Assembly: GCF_007745175.1 (NCBI RefSeq)
Contig: NZ_CP036271.1
Coordinates: 62,001 to 126,000, forward strand
Length of the DNA: 64,000 bases
Direction: 5' to 3'
Origin: Caulifigura coniformis
GTDB taxonomy: Bacteria > Planctomycetota > Planctomycetia > Planctomycetales > Planctomycetaceae
Shown here piece by piece: positions 36,035-44,122 of this stretch (positions are counted from its first letter, which is position 1; the number at the start of each line of letters is the position of its first letter). The position numbers and the translations under genes are program-made. The notes beneath the pieces are model-generated. The model made no database searches, was not told the DNA's origin, and saw only the letters and a program-made list of their open reading frames with translations.

Positions 36035-36610
36035 ATGGAACGCATCGTCATCGTCAACCACCAGCCGGGCTGGCGAGCGGCGTTCGAGTCGCTCGGCGGA
36101 AGGCTGCGCGCCGCGCTGGGCCGGAAGGCGCTGCGCATCGACCACATCGGCTCGACGTCGGTCCCCGGCCTGGCGGCGAAAGACGTCCTCGACATCCAGG
36201 TGACCGTCGCCGGGCTGGAACCGTCGATCGAGGACGCGGTCACCCGCGCCGGGTATCAGCGCGTGCTGCGGATCGACTGCGACCACCGGCCGCCTGGCGG
36301 AGTGGACGATCCTGCGGAATGGACGAAGTGGTTCTTCAGGAACTCGCCCGAACTGCGGCGGGTGAATCTGCATGTCCGCATCGCGGGCCGCGCGAACCAG
36401 AGATATCCGCTGCTGTTCCGGGACTACCTGCGGGCGCATCGCGATGCGGCCGAGGCCTATGCGCAGGTGAAGCGGGCGCTGGCGGAGCGTCACGCGAGCG
36501 ATGCGGATGCGTACTACGACGTCAAGGACCCGGTGTGCGACATCATCATGGTCGGCGCGGACGCCTGGGCCGAACGCACGGGTTGGGCGCCGCCGGCCTC
36601 GGACTGCTGA
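36035..36610 (+). CDS. GrpB-family (UPF0157) nucleotidyltransferase-fold protein
   Basis: 191 residues. The fingerprint is IDHIGSTSVPGLAAKDVLDIQVTV, followed by RVNLHVRIAG and a C-terminal helix. GrpB/UPF0157 proteins share the nucleotidyltransferase fold (GS..D.D pattern) and some are glutamate-rich or CoA-related; the reaction is unknown. Start ATG 36035. It is 36 bases from the PRODH gene stop and may be co-transcribed. Confidence 0.9.
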   Translation: MERIVIVNHQPGWRAAFESLGGRLRAALGRKALRIDHIGSTSVPGLAAKDVLDIQVTVAGLEPSIEDAVTRAGYQRVLRIDCDHRPPGGVDDPAEWTKWFFRNSPELRRVNLHVRIAGRANQRYPLLFRDYLRAHRDAAEAYAQVKRALAERHASDADAYYDVKDPVCDIIMVGADAWAERTGWAPPASDC

Positions 36611-36626
36611 CGCCGCGCGGCCGCCG

Positions 36627-37724
36627 TCAGTTCGCCTTGCCCTCGGTCGACACGTTCGTCGAGGGCGCTTTGACCTGCGCCTGCAGCCGTTCGATCGCCT
36701 TCTCCACGGCGCTCACCGGCAGCGCGAGCGTCTCCGTCCGTCCGGCGCGGGCGATGTTGATGCCGATGACCCGGCCGTTGAGGTCGAGGAGCGGCCCGCC
36801 ACATTCATCCGGATCGACGTGGCCGTCATGCGAGAAGACTTCCTCGTAGCCATCGGTCCGTTCGCTCAGTTCGGTTCCCATCCGGTTCTGCTGGGCGAAC
36901 TGCGACAGGAACACCCCGAACGGATGGGTCAGCGTCACTTTCAACGTCTCGGTCTTTTCTTCACGACGCACTCCGAGCGTCACTTCCTCGCCCGGCTTCA
37001 TCTGCCTCAGGCGGGTGATCAGCGAAATGCCGTCACGGATTTCGTTGTCGTCGCAGCGGGTGATGAGGTCGCCCGGCTTGAGCCCGGCCGCCTTGGCGCC
37101 GCTGTCGTCAAAGACCTGCATGATGCGTGCGGTGCCCCCTTCGCGGTCGAGTTGCACGCCAAGCACGCCCGAGACCTTTTCCGCCGGAATTTTTCGGGAC
37201 TGCGCGCTGACGATGCCGACTGTCGACACCACGCCGCCGGTCGAGGGGGTGACGACCCAGCGCCCGAGCCGTGGATCGAAGTCCTTCCCCCATTCGGTCG
37301 ACTTCAATCCGTCGACATCCACTTTCAGCAGTGCAAGGTCGGTCTCGGGATCAGTGGCGACAATGGTCGCATCCGCCAGCTTGCCCCCGGGGAGTAGACA
37401 CTTCAGCGCGGCAGGAGCACTTGAGTCCTTCGTGGACGCGAGCTGCGCCGGGCGACCTCCGCCCGGTCGCACCTGGCTGAGCTTGGTGAGAACCAGCCCC
37501 TTCGGAGAGACGACAACGCCGAGGGCCACCTGCGTTTTGCCCCGGCGGACTTCGACGGTCCACGATCCTGCGGGCGACGCCGTTTCCTTGAAGGCGCTGC
37601 GCACGCGCCTGCCCGTCGTCTGTCGTTCGGTCGGGAGATAAAGAACCTGGGCGAACGCGGCCTGACCCGCGAATGCGGCCGTCAGCCCGAAAAGAAGTGC
37701 CGTGCAGGCGGACGATCGTCGCAT
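36627..37724 (-). CDS. Rearranged HtrA-like protein with internal PDZ and altered triad
   Basis: 365 residues from ATG 37724, with a signal peptide (cleavage near AFAQ). The first barrel half is trypsin-like (VALGVVVSPKGLVLT, TDPETDLALLKVD) but the usual catalytic His position reads TKLSQV, with Ser83. The Asp is present (D129). After GIVSAQSRKIP a PDZ domain (about 187-265) is inserted. The nucleophile block then comes C-terminally as DPDECGGPLLDLNGRVIGIN, with Cys308 in place of the catalytic Ser. In normal HtrA proteins PDZ follows the whole protease. It may be a binding or chaperone protein, not a protease. Confidence 0.85.
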   Translation of the reverse strand: MRRSSACTALLFGLTAAFAGQAAFAQVLYLPTERQTTGRRVRSAFKETASPAGSWTVEVRRGKTQVALGVVVSPKGLVLTKLSQVRPGGGRPAQLASTKDSSAPAALKCLLPGGKLADATIVATDPETDLALLKVDVDGLKSTEWGKDFDPRLGRWVVTPSTGGVVSTVGIVSAQSRKIPAEKVSGVLGVQLDREGGTARIMQVFDDSGAKAAGLKPGDLITRCDDNEIRDGISLITRLRQMKPGEEVTLGVRREEKTETLKVTLTHPFGVFLSQFAQQNRMGTELSERTDGYEEVFSHDGHVDPDECGGPLLDLNGRVIGINIARAGRTETLALPVSAVEKAIERLQAQVKAPSTNVSTEGKAN

Positions 37725-37955
37725 CGCTCCAGGGCCTCTCGATCGGTTCGACACGGGGCCAGTGCGGCGGCCGTATCCAGGCATGCCAGTCTCAGTGGTC
37801 GATCAAAGGTCGGGACGCGGAATTATCGGAGGGCGGCCGGTCCGGCACAAGACCGATGCCTGAACCAGGCCGGCCCGCAGGGAATTCCGAGTGAGCGGCC
37901 CGCGTTGGAACACGGTCTCCTGACCGCGCCACCCGCCCCGACCGTCCGGTCGTGG

Positions 37956-37999
37956 TCGACGCTGCCAGCGTCGACGAATTCAGACGCTGGCAGCGTCTG
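37956..37999. repeat. Paired intergenic palindromes (GACGCTG/CAGCGTC family)
   Basis: Two perfect palindromes: 37956-37976 (GTCGACGCTG C CAGCGTCGAC) and 37981-37999 (CAGACGCTG G CAGCGTCTG), with four bases between. They lie in the 367-bp gap (37725-38091) between the HtrA-like and UbiA-like genes. This is the same element family as 34528-34587. Otherwise I see nothing in this gap. Confidence 0.85.
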
Positions 38000-38091
38000 C
38001 CACGGGGAGGAAGGGCATCCTTCACAGACAGCACCCTGGCCCCGTTCTTCTTGGTCTTCATGCCCTCGACCCGCCCCCAGGGAGGTCGAAC

Positions 38092-38964
38092 CTACGTCCA
38101 GAACTTCGAAATCCAGATGTCCAGGACCCCCACGGCGAGAAGGCCCAGGCTGATGACGGCGTTCACGTTGAAGAACGCGACGTTGACGCGGCTGAGGTCG
38201 TCCGGGCGGACCAACAGATGCTCGTAGACGAGCAGGAGGGCGACGGCGATCACGCCGAGCAGGAACAGCGGGCCGAGATGGGCGACCCACCACAGCGCCG
38301 CCAGACAGGCGATGGCCAGTGCGTGACTCAGGGCGGCCAGCCGGAGCGACGATTTCACGCCGAGGCGCGAGGGAATGCTGAACAGCCCTTTCTCACGGTC
38401 GAAATCGGCGTCCTGCGTCGCGTAAATGATGTCGAACCCGCCGACCCAGAAGAAGACGACTCCGGCCAGCACGATCGGGGGCCAGGCGATCGAGCCCGTA
38501 ATCGCCAGCCAGGCGGCAATCGGGGCGAGCATCAGCGCGGCGCTCAGCCAGTAGTGGCAGAACGACGTGAATCGTTTGGCGTAGGAATAGCCGAGCAGGA
38601 ACCCGAGCACTGGGCCGGCCAGATACAGCGGCCAGCGGTTCGGAAGGAACAGGAGGGTCGACAGGATGAACGCGCCGGAGCAGAGCGCGATGAAGGCGAT
38701 GACCGCCCGGGTGCTGAGGAGTCCGGCCGGGAGATGGCGTCCGACGGTCCGCGGATTCGCCGCATCGATGTCGCGGTCGACGAACCGGTTGAACGCCATG
38801 GCGGACGACCGCGCGAAGACCATGCAGAGGACAATCCCCAGGAGATCCTGCGAGCGGAACGGGGTGTCGCGCCACGCCAGCACGGCAGAAAGCAGCGCAA
38901 ACGGCAGCGCAAACACCGTGTGGCTGAAGCGGATCAGTCCCAGGAATCGTTCAACGGTCGACAT
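38092..38964 (-). CDS. UbiA-family polyprenyltransferase (MqnP-like)
   Basis: 290 residues from ATG 38964 (MSTVERFLGLIRFSH). Eight or so membrane helices are visible. The two Asp-rich motifs are present: NRFVDRDIDAANPRT and DADFDREKGLFSIPSRLG. The closest named groups are 4-hydroxybenzoate polyprenyltransferase and MqnP of the futalosine menaquinone route; UbiA for ubiquinone is less likely in this phylum. It prenylates an aromatic precursor in the membrane. aroF lies just upstream on the same strand, a natural partner through chorismate. Confidence 0.88.
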   Translation of the reverse strand: MSTVERFLGLIRFSHTVFALPFALLSAVLAWRDTPFRSQDLLGIVLCMVFARSSAMAFNRFVDRDIDAANPRTVGRHLPAGLLSTRAVIAFIALCSGAFILSTLLFLPNRWPLYLAGPVLGFLLGYSYAKRFTSFCHYWLSAALMLAPIAAWLAITGSIAWPPIVLAGVVFFWVGGFDIIYATQDADFDREKGLFSIPSRLGVKSSLRLAALSHALAIACLAALWWVAHLGPLFLLGVIAVALLLVYEHLLVRPDDLSRVNVAFFNVNAVISLGLLAVGVLDIWISKFWT

Positions 38965-38985
38965 TCGCAGTTCGTTTGCAGCAGA

Positions 38986-39093
38986 GTGCCACGGCCGTAT
39001 CGGCCATGCGGTTCCAGGCGGCGGATCAGACGTCCGCCGCCCCCCCTTGTCACGAGCATCGGGAAGATCGCACGGCTCACAGAGCCGTGGCAC
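38986..39093. repeat. Inverted pair of GTGCCACGGC palindromic elements
   Basis: Left copy 38986-39011 on the plus strand reads GTGCCACGGC then CGTATCG then GCCATGCGG. Right copy 39068-39093 on the minus strand reads GTGCCACGGC then TCTGTGA then GCCGTGCGA. Each folds as a short hairpin, and the two face opposite directions about 56 bases apart, a layout like bacterial interspersed mosaic elements. They fill the gap between aroF and the UbiA-like gene. Confidence 0.75.
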
Positions 39094-39106
39094 GACAACT
39101 CCGTCA

Positions 39107-40123
39107 TCAATCCATGGTGAATCCTAATGCGTGGGCGACGCGTCGGCATTCCACCAGAGCTTCAGCGAACACCTCGGGCGAAATCGTCTGCGAAGCGTCG
39201 CTGATGGCCTCTTTCGGATCGGGATGGACTTCGACGATCAGTCCATCGGCGCCGCAGGCGACGGCCGCGCGGCACATCGGCGGGACGAGCGACGCGATGC
39301 CCGTGCCGTGGCTGGGATCGATGACGACCGGCAGATGGGTCTTCTGCTTCAGGTACGGGACGCTCGCGAGGGGAAGCGTGAAGCGGGTGTGCGTTTCGAA
39401 CGTGCGGATGCCGCGTTCGCAGAGCATCACCTGCTGGTTCCCCTGGTCGAGGATGTACTCGGCGGCGAGAAGGAACTCTTCCATGGTGGAGCTGAGCCCG
39501 CGCTTGAGCAGCACCGGCGTGCGCGTTTCGCCGACGGCCTGGAGCAGGTGGTAGTTCTGCATGTTGCGGGCGCCGACCTGCAGCACATCCGCGTACTTCA
39601 CCACGGTTTCCACGTGGTGCGGCGTCATCACTTCCGTCACGACCGCAAGTCCGGTGACGTCGCGGGCCGCGGCCAGGAGCTTCAGGCCTTCTTCCTTCAT
39701 CCCCTGGAACGCGTAGGGGCTGGTCCGCGGCTTGTAGGCTCCGCCGCGGAGCGCCTTCGCCCCGGCCTCTTTCACTTTCTTCGCGGCGAGGATGATCTGC
39801 TCTTCGCTTTCGACGGAGCACGGACCGGCGATCACGCCGATGTGTCCGCCGCCGACGACGAGGTCGCGGACTTTGACGACGGTGGCATCCGGCTTGGTCT
39901 CGCGGCTGGCGACCTTGTAGGGGGCGAGAATCGGAACGAGCCGTTCCACTTCTTCACACGACTCGAACGACTCCTTCTTGACGTTGCGGTCGTCGCCGAT
40001 GGCGGCGATGACCGTCAATTCGGTGCCGACGATGACGTGGGCCTTGAGCCCCATCGATTCGACGCGCTGGACCATCCGCTGGACCATTTCCTGCGTGGCC
40101 CCTTTTTTCATCACCAGAATCAT
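39107..40123 (-). CDS. aroF: DAHP synthase (3-deoxy-7-phosphoheptulonate synthase)
   Basis: 338 residues, class Ibeta type: a short N-terminal ferredoxin-like domain ([20 protein letters not shown], 1-70) that can sense feedback effectors in this family, then the TIM barrel with [58 protein letters not shown] and [11 protein letters not shown]. It condenses phosphoenolpyruvate with erythrose 4-phosphate, the first step to chorismate. About 80 bases upstream of the start are a terminator and a leader gene, so expression is probably controlled by attenuation in addition to feedback inhibition. Confidence 0.95.
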   Translation of the reverse strand: MILVMKKGATQEMVQRMVQRVESMGLKAHVIVGTELTVIAAIGDDRNVKKESFESCEEVERLVPILAPYKVASRETKPDATVVKVRDLVVGGGHIGVIAGPCSVESEEQIILAAKKVKEAGAKALRGGAYKPRTSPYAFQGMKEEGLKLLAAARDVTGLAVVTEVMTPHHVETVVKYADVLQVGARNMQNYHLLQAVGETRTPVLLKRGLSSTMEEFLLAAEYILDQGNQQVMLCERGIRTFETHTRFTLPLASVPYLKQKTHLPVVIDPSHGTGIASLVPPMCRAAVACGADGLIVEVHPDPKEAISDASQTISPEVFAEALVECRRVAHALGFTMD

Positions 40124-40201
40124 GTCAGCACCTGTCGGGGTTCGGCTTTGGGCCGTGATCAGCGGTCTCCTGAGGGGAAAACCCGTCGGAACGCCGCCTG
40201 G

Positions 40202-40296
40202 AAAACAAAAAAGGCCCTGAAATCCGTTCGGGATTTCAGGGCCTTGGAAGTCTGGGAGTGCTTATGCAGCCTCACCCGTTTCCTGCCCGGAAACCC
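40202..40296 (-). promoter_or_regulatory. aroF attenuator: terminator and competing antiterminator
   Basis: On the minus strand a 15-bp stem (arms at 40231-40245 and 40211-40225, loop 40226-40230) runs into TTTTTTGTTTT, a strong intrinsic terminator before aroF. The terminator's 5' arm (GCCCUGAAAUCC at 40231-40242) can instead pair with GGGUUUCCGGGC inside the leader gene (40285-40296): ten Watson-Crick pairs, one G-U and one mismatch. That antiterminator arm can also fold locally with GGAAAC (40278-40283) as GUUUCC/GGAAAC. This gives the three competing structures of ribosome-mediated attenuation. Confidence 0.85.
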
Positions 40297-40381
40297 CGGT
40301 CGGATACCAAAACCCAAAACCATAAAACCGGCCGTGAAGGACGGCGGGTCGATCGGTCAGGTGCTGGTGGGTGGTGTGCAT
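40262..40381 (-). CDS. aroF leader peptide rich in Phe/Tyr/Trp codons
   Basis: 39-codon leader (ATG 40381, stop 40262-40264) before aroF. Residues 18-28 read RFYGFGFWYPT: Phe19, Tyr20, Phe22, Phe24, Trp25 and Tyr26 place six aromatic residues in eight positions. All three aromatic amino acids made from the aroF product are sampled. The promoter is 35 bases upstream and the attenuator terminator starts 17 bases after the stop. No strong Shine-Dalgarno is visible. The expected role is to stall the ribosome when charged aromatic tRNAs are scarce, allowing read-through into aroF. Confidence 0.88.
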   Translation of the reverse strand: MHTTHQHLTDRPAVLHGRFYGFGFWYPTGVSGQETGEAA

Positions 40382-40415
40382 GAATTTGGGCGTCGATCTT
40401 GGACGACGCGCAATC

Positions 40416-40444
40416 AACCTACGCGCCTGTCCCGGCGGCGTCAA
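40416..40444 (-). promoter_or_regulatory. Sigma70-like promoter for the aroF leader operon
   Basis: On the minus strand TTGACG (40439-40444) and TAGGTT (40416-40421) with a 17-base spacer, predicted start near 40409, about 28 bases before the leader ATG. Good spacing and consensus. Confidence 0.7.
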
Positions 40445-40833
40445 TGGAAAAGATCGGCCGGCACGAGGGAGGAACCCCGGCTTTTGTCCCCCGATTCCTG
40501 TCCCGTCGCATCCTCCGCGGGTCGGCGGTTGAACGGGATTCGGAGCCGGATTCCGGGCTCGCACTGGGTTGTGCCCGCCCAGTCCCCGCATTTTCTCCTG
40601 ATCGGTCGGACGTTTTCGGAGTCGGCGTCGTGGACGGACCGGAAGGCTGCCTGCCCTTGCCGATCTTTCAAACCAGCCTCTTGAAACCGCCACCTGTTCG
40701 GGGGCTATAATTTCGGGTGTTGAAGCTGCGTCGGGGTTCTGCACCTCCGCAGCCGGTCGTTGGCGGCGACCGACTGTCCGTCGCGAGACTGGAAGTCTCG
40801 TAGTTCATGCACAGGGCTGGAGGTATTCCGATC

Positions 40834-42081
40834 ATGCTGGCCCGTCGCCTACTTGTCGCCGCCGCCCTGACGCTGGCCGCGTCATCTTCCGCATCCGCAC
40901 AGATCGTGGGGCATTCGCCCGGTCCGCGCACCCGCTTCGAATGGAACACCAACCGCCCGTACAGCGGCGGATGGAACTACAGCGGCGGCCGCGGAGGGGG
41001 CATCTCGATCGGAATCGGGGTGGGCGTTCCCTTCGGATACAACTACTACGCACCGTATGCGGCGTACGGCGGACCGGTGATCGTTCCGCCGTATGGCTAC
41101 GGGTACGGCTACTCGGCGTTCCCGCCGTCAACGGCCGGATACGGCTATGTCCCGGGCCCCGTTTTTACGGCTCCCTTTCCGCCGCAGATCATTCCGCCGC
41201 CGAATCCGCTCGACCCGGTTGATGAGCTGGAAGCCCGCTTCAACGAGCGCAACCGCGAACAGCCGATTCCGCTCGCCGATCGACTTCCGGTCCTCAAGCC
41301 GTCGACGCCGGAACAGCAGCAGCGCAGCCTGCGCCACATGGCGACGGCCGACCAGCAGTTCAAGATGGGGCACTACGCCGGGGCGGCGCTCGAATATCGC
41401 CGGGCGATTGCGGACGCAGAAGACCTTCCGGACAACTACTTCGGGCTCGGTATCTGTCTCGCCGCGCAGCGGCGGTACAGCGACGCGGTGCAGCAGTGGA
41501 AGTACGGCCTGACGCTCGATCCCACCTGGCCGAGCCGGGGCGAATCGCTCGCCGCGCTGTTCGGCGAAGCCAACCAGTTCGAGAAGCAGTCGCTGTTGAA
41601 CCGGGTCTCCGAATACGTGCGGCTCGATCCGCGCGATCCTGAGCGCATCTTCCTGCTGGGGGTGCTGGTCCATTTCGATGGTGATCGGACGAACGCCCGC
41701 ACGCTGTTTGAGAGCGCTACGCGGGTGGCGGGGAACGAACCGTGGCTGACGGCCTTCCTGTCGGCCGATTCGAACCAGAACATCGCGAACGTGCCGGGCA
41801 ACGCCGCACCGGCGCCTGGCACGGTTCCGCCCGGAAAGTCGGTTCCTCCCGCGGTCGATCCCAACGCTGGCGGCAGCACGATCCCGGCGCCCCCCCCGGC
41901 GAACGTCAATCGATCGCGGACGAACGCCCCATCCAACTCCCTGCCTCCGGCTTCGCTGAATCCGCAGGACGCACAGCCGATTCCAAGGCGGCAGGATGCG
42001 TCCCCTCCGCCGGCGGACGACACCGGGCCTCCCGAGAAATTCCCCGCACTGCAGGCTCCCAAGCCGCCGACGGACATCTAG
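40834..42081 (+). CDS. Exported TPR-like protein with Gly/Tyr-rich N-terminus
   Basis: 415 residues from ATG 40834 (GGAGGT about ten bases upstream); a frame-mate ATG at 40807 is possible. A signal peptide (MLARRLLVAAALTLAASSSASAQ) precedes a Gly/Tyr/Pro-rich flexible part (SGGRGGGISIGIGVGV, YGYGYGYSAFPPS). The helical core (about 165-300) has TPR-like repeats: FKMGHYAGAALEYRRAIADA, FGLGICLAAQRRYSDAVQQW, and FLLGVLVHFDGDRTNARTLF. The C-terminus is long, Pro/Asn-rich and disordered. Likely a secreted or periplasmic protein-interaction module; function unknown. It is the last gene before the tRNA. Confidence 0.82.
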   Translation: MLARRLLVAAALTLAASSSASAQIVGHSPGPRTRFEWNTNRPYSGGWNYSGGRGGGISIGIGVGVPFGYNYYAPYAAYGGPVIVPPYGYGYGYSAFPPSTAGYGYVPGPVFTAPFPPQIIPPPNPLDPVDELEARFNERNREQPIPLADRLPVLKPSTPEQQQRSLRHMATADQQFKMGHYAGAALEYRRAIADAEDLPDNYFGLGICLAAQRRYSDAVQQWKYGLTLDPTWPSRGESLAALFGEANQFEKQSLLNRVSEYVRLDPRDPERIFLLGVLVHFDGDRTNARTLFESATRVAGNEPWLTAFLSADSNQNIANVPGNAAPAPGTVPPGKSVPPAVDPNAGGSTIPAPPPANVNRSRTNAPSNSLPPASLNPQDAQPIPRRQDASPPPADDTGPPEKFPALQAPKPPTDI

Positions 42082-42157
42082 GTCCAGGGCGGGGGTGTTG
42101 GACCGGGCAGGCCGCATTCTCCGGCTGATCCGCGTGGCAATCCGCGGTCTTCCAGGG

Positions 42158-42187
42158 TTGCCTGCCCGGCGGCCCTCTGCGTACACT
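42158..42187 (+). promoter_or_regulatory. Candidate promoter for tRNA-Leu
   Basis: TTGCCT at 42158-42163 and TACACT at 42182-42187, spacer 18 bases, 76 bases before the tRNA. Reasonable but weaker than the aroF and csrA promoters. Confidence 0.45.
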
Positions 42188-42262
42188 GCTCGCCGCTCAG
42201 AAATCGCAGCCCGATTCGATCTGAACCGGCGCGGCGATTTTTGTGTCAATGAGCAAGTGCCC

Positions 42263-42346
42263 GCCCAAGTGGCGGAACTGGCAGACGCGCTAGCTTCAGG
42301 AGCTAGTGGGTTCACACCCGTGGAGGTTCGAGTCCTCTCTTGGGCA
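42263..42346 (+). tRNA. tRNA-Leu (anticodon CAG)
   Basis: Class II tRNA. Acceptor stem GCCCAAG (42263-42269) pairs with CTTGGGC (42339-42345), with discriminator A at 42346. The anticodon stem-loop CTAGC-TTCAGGA-GCTAG gives anticodon CAG (Leu, codon CUG). The long variable arm is TGGGTTCACACCCG and the T arm contains GGTTCGAGTCC. The 3' CCA is not encoded. A terminator follows. Confidence 0.96.
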
Positions 42347-42362
42347 CTTGGTTCAGGTTTCC

Positions 42363-42394
42363 AAAAGGCCGCTCCGACGAGCGGCCTTTTCTTG
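42363..42394 (+). terminator. Terminator after tRNA-Leu
   Basis: 11-bp stem AAAAGGCCGCT (42363-42373) with AGCGGCCTTTT (42380-42390), six-base loop, T-rich end. It lies 17 bases after the tRNA. Confidence 0.85.
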
Positions 42395-42603
42395 TTTGAA
42401 GGCTTCATTCAGCACGTTCCCGGCGTGCCGCTCTCGCCAACGCCGCCCCGCACACGTCGGGCGCGCGACACCCATCGCGGGTCTCAGGGGAATTCGGGGC
42501 TAGGCCGCCCGCAACCTGAGCGTATTCTCAGGTTTGGCGCGAGTGATGGTCTGGTCCGTCCGCCTGCACGCTGGTTGCGACCGAATGGCGATGAGGTGTT
42601 GGT

Positions 42604-42981
42604 GTGGTTGCAGAGGGACGGCGCTGCCGGGTGCTCCTGGTTGAAGATGATCTCGATGCGGTGCGGCTGTTCCGCAGGCTGCTCCAGGTCTGCGGATTCG
42701 AAGTCGAAGCGGTCGAGAACGGCCTGGACGCGGTACCGGCCGCCGAGCGTTTTCACCCGGACTGCGTCGTCTCCGACATCTGTCTGCCGGGACTGAATGG
42801 CTACGAGGTCGCCCAGCATTTCCGGACGCACCCGGAGTTCCAGCGGATTCCACTGGTGGCGCTGACGGCGTATGGGACGCGCGATCTGAGCGAGCAGGCC
42901 GGCTTCGATCGCCATCTCGAGAAGCCGGCCCAGATCTGGAACCTCGTCGGAGTGCTCAGGCAGGTGGTCGCCGGGACATAA
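42604..42981 (+). CDS. Single-domain response regulator (CheY-like)
   Basis: 125 residues, GTG start at 42604. A bare receiver domain: VLLVEDDLDAVRLFRRLL with the acidic pair, the phosphorylation Asp in VVSDICLPGLNG, the conserved Thr as VALTAYG, and the Lys in HLEKPAQ. There is no output domain. It could act like CheY or as a phosphorelay intermediate; no kinase is adjacent, but the hybrid kinase at 30702 is in the window. Confidence 0.9.
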   Translation: MVAEGRRCRVLLVEDDLDAVRLFRRLLQVCGFEVEAVENGLDAVPAAERFHPDCVVSDICLPGLNGYEVAQHFRTHPEFQRIPLVALTAYGTRDLSEQAGFDRHLEKPAQIWNLVGVLRQVVAGT

Positions 42982-43002
42982 GCCGCGGCGACAGAGCGGT
43001 GG

Positions 43003-43881
43003 TCATCGGGGCGGGAGGACGGTTTCCATCACGAGCCGGGCCATTTCGTCATGGCCTTTCTGCGACAGGTGAATTCCGTCGACGGTATTTCCGTCGCCAC
43101 CGAGGACGGCGGCCATGATCCGCCGCGAGACGAGGCGGCAGCCTTCATGTCGCTTCGCGATGCGGCGCTGAATCGCTCCCCATTCAAACCGGAACGGCGG
43201 CAGGGGAAGCTCGAACAAGACGACCTGCGTTCCCTTGGTGGACGCAGTGCTTACGAGTTCCTCCAGCGCTTCTTCGAACTTCCCGGGAGTGGTGGGCCCC
43301 AGCAGGTCGTTTCCCCCGATCAGGATGAGCACGATGGCGTCCGAGGTGTCGACGCTGGCGACCTGCCGGAGCGCCGTTGCGGCGGTGGCGCCGATGCCGG
43401 CGTTGTTCGTCACGCGCCAGCCGTGTGCGGCGATGAGTTCGGGCCACGCTGTAAGTTTCGGATCGGTTTCCGCGGCCGAGAGGGAATCGCCGAGAACGAT
43501 GATCGGGAGAGTCGCCGTCTCGGCGGGGAGCCGCGTTGAAGCGGCGACGTACTCGCTCCAGAGAACTCCGGCCGCGACCGCCGTGAACATCAGGGCGCCG
43601 GCGCGGGCTGACCGCGGGCCGGGCCGACCGTTCGACTGCATCACCAGCGCCGCCAGCAGCGGGAGGAGGCTGATGCCGAGGGCCGCCCAGACCGCTCTCG
43701 GCAGCGGGGTCGTCGAGAGAACGACAAAGGCGGCCCCGAGGAAAACGAGCAGGCGCAGCGTGCGCATGCGCCAGCGGGATCGCTTCGACGTCAGGACAAT
43801 CAGGGCGTATGCGACGAACAGCATCACGAGCCCGGACACCAGCGAGTTGCCGGAGGCGAAGTGCATCGCGAATGAGAGCAT
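43003..43881 (-). CDS. SGNH/GDSL hydrolase with N-terminal membrane helices
   Basis: 292 residues from ATG 43881 (MLSFAMHFASG); an ATG at 43866 is an alternative. Four hydrophobic helices form the first ~115 residues. The C-terminal SGNH domain has block I IVLGDSLSAAE (catalytic Ser), block III ILIGGNDLLG (Asn) and block V DGIHLSQKGHDEMA (Asp and His). Thus all four catalytic residues are present. Similar to TesA-type arylesterases; the substrate may be a lipid or acylated glycan. The frame stays open upstream but that part is Pro/Ser-rich and unlikely. Confidence 0.85.
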   Translation of the reverse strand: MLSFAMHFASGNSLVSGLVMLFVAYALIVLTSKRSRWRMRTLRLLVFLGAAFVVLSTTPLPRAVWAALGISLLPLLAALVMQSNGRPGPRSARAGALMFTAVAAGVLWSEYVAASTRLPAETATLPIIVLGDSLSAAETDPKLTAWPELIAAHGWRVTNNAGIGATAATALRQVASVDTSDAIVLILIGGNDLLGPTTPGKFEEALEELVSTASTKGTQVVLFELPLPPFRFEWGAIQRRIAKRHEGCRLVSRRIMAAVLGGDGNTVDGIHLSQKGHDEMARLVMETVLPPR

Positions 43882-44122
43882 TCGTGAGGGTCCGTGAGGA
43901 GGGCGAGGATCGAGCCGATCCACGGATGCAGACTCCGGACTGCCGCTCGACGCCTCCTCCTCGAATACGTTCGACGAAAGCGTGACGTTGGGTTCCGTTG
44001 TGGTTGCGCGTTCTTCGTATGAGAGAGGCCGCGCCTCGTCTCCGGGGCCGGGAAGGGGGGCGCGTCGTGACGGCGGATCTGTCAGTTCGTCACTGCGAGC
44101 CCGGCGGATCCGGGGCGGAGTT

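Noticed and set aside
40382-40833. A longer 160-codon gene covering the aroF leader
   Set aside because: The frame is open upstream but poor in codon signal. The promoter at 40416-40444 lies inside it and the aromatic leader is best explained from ATG 40381.
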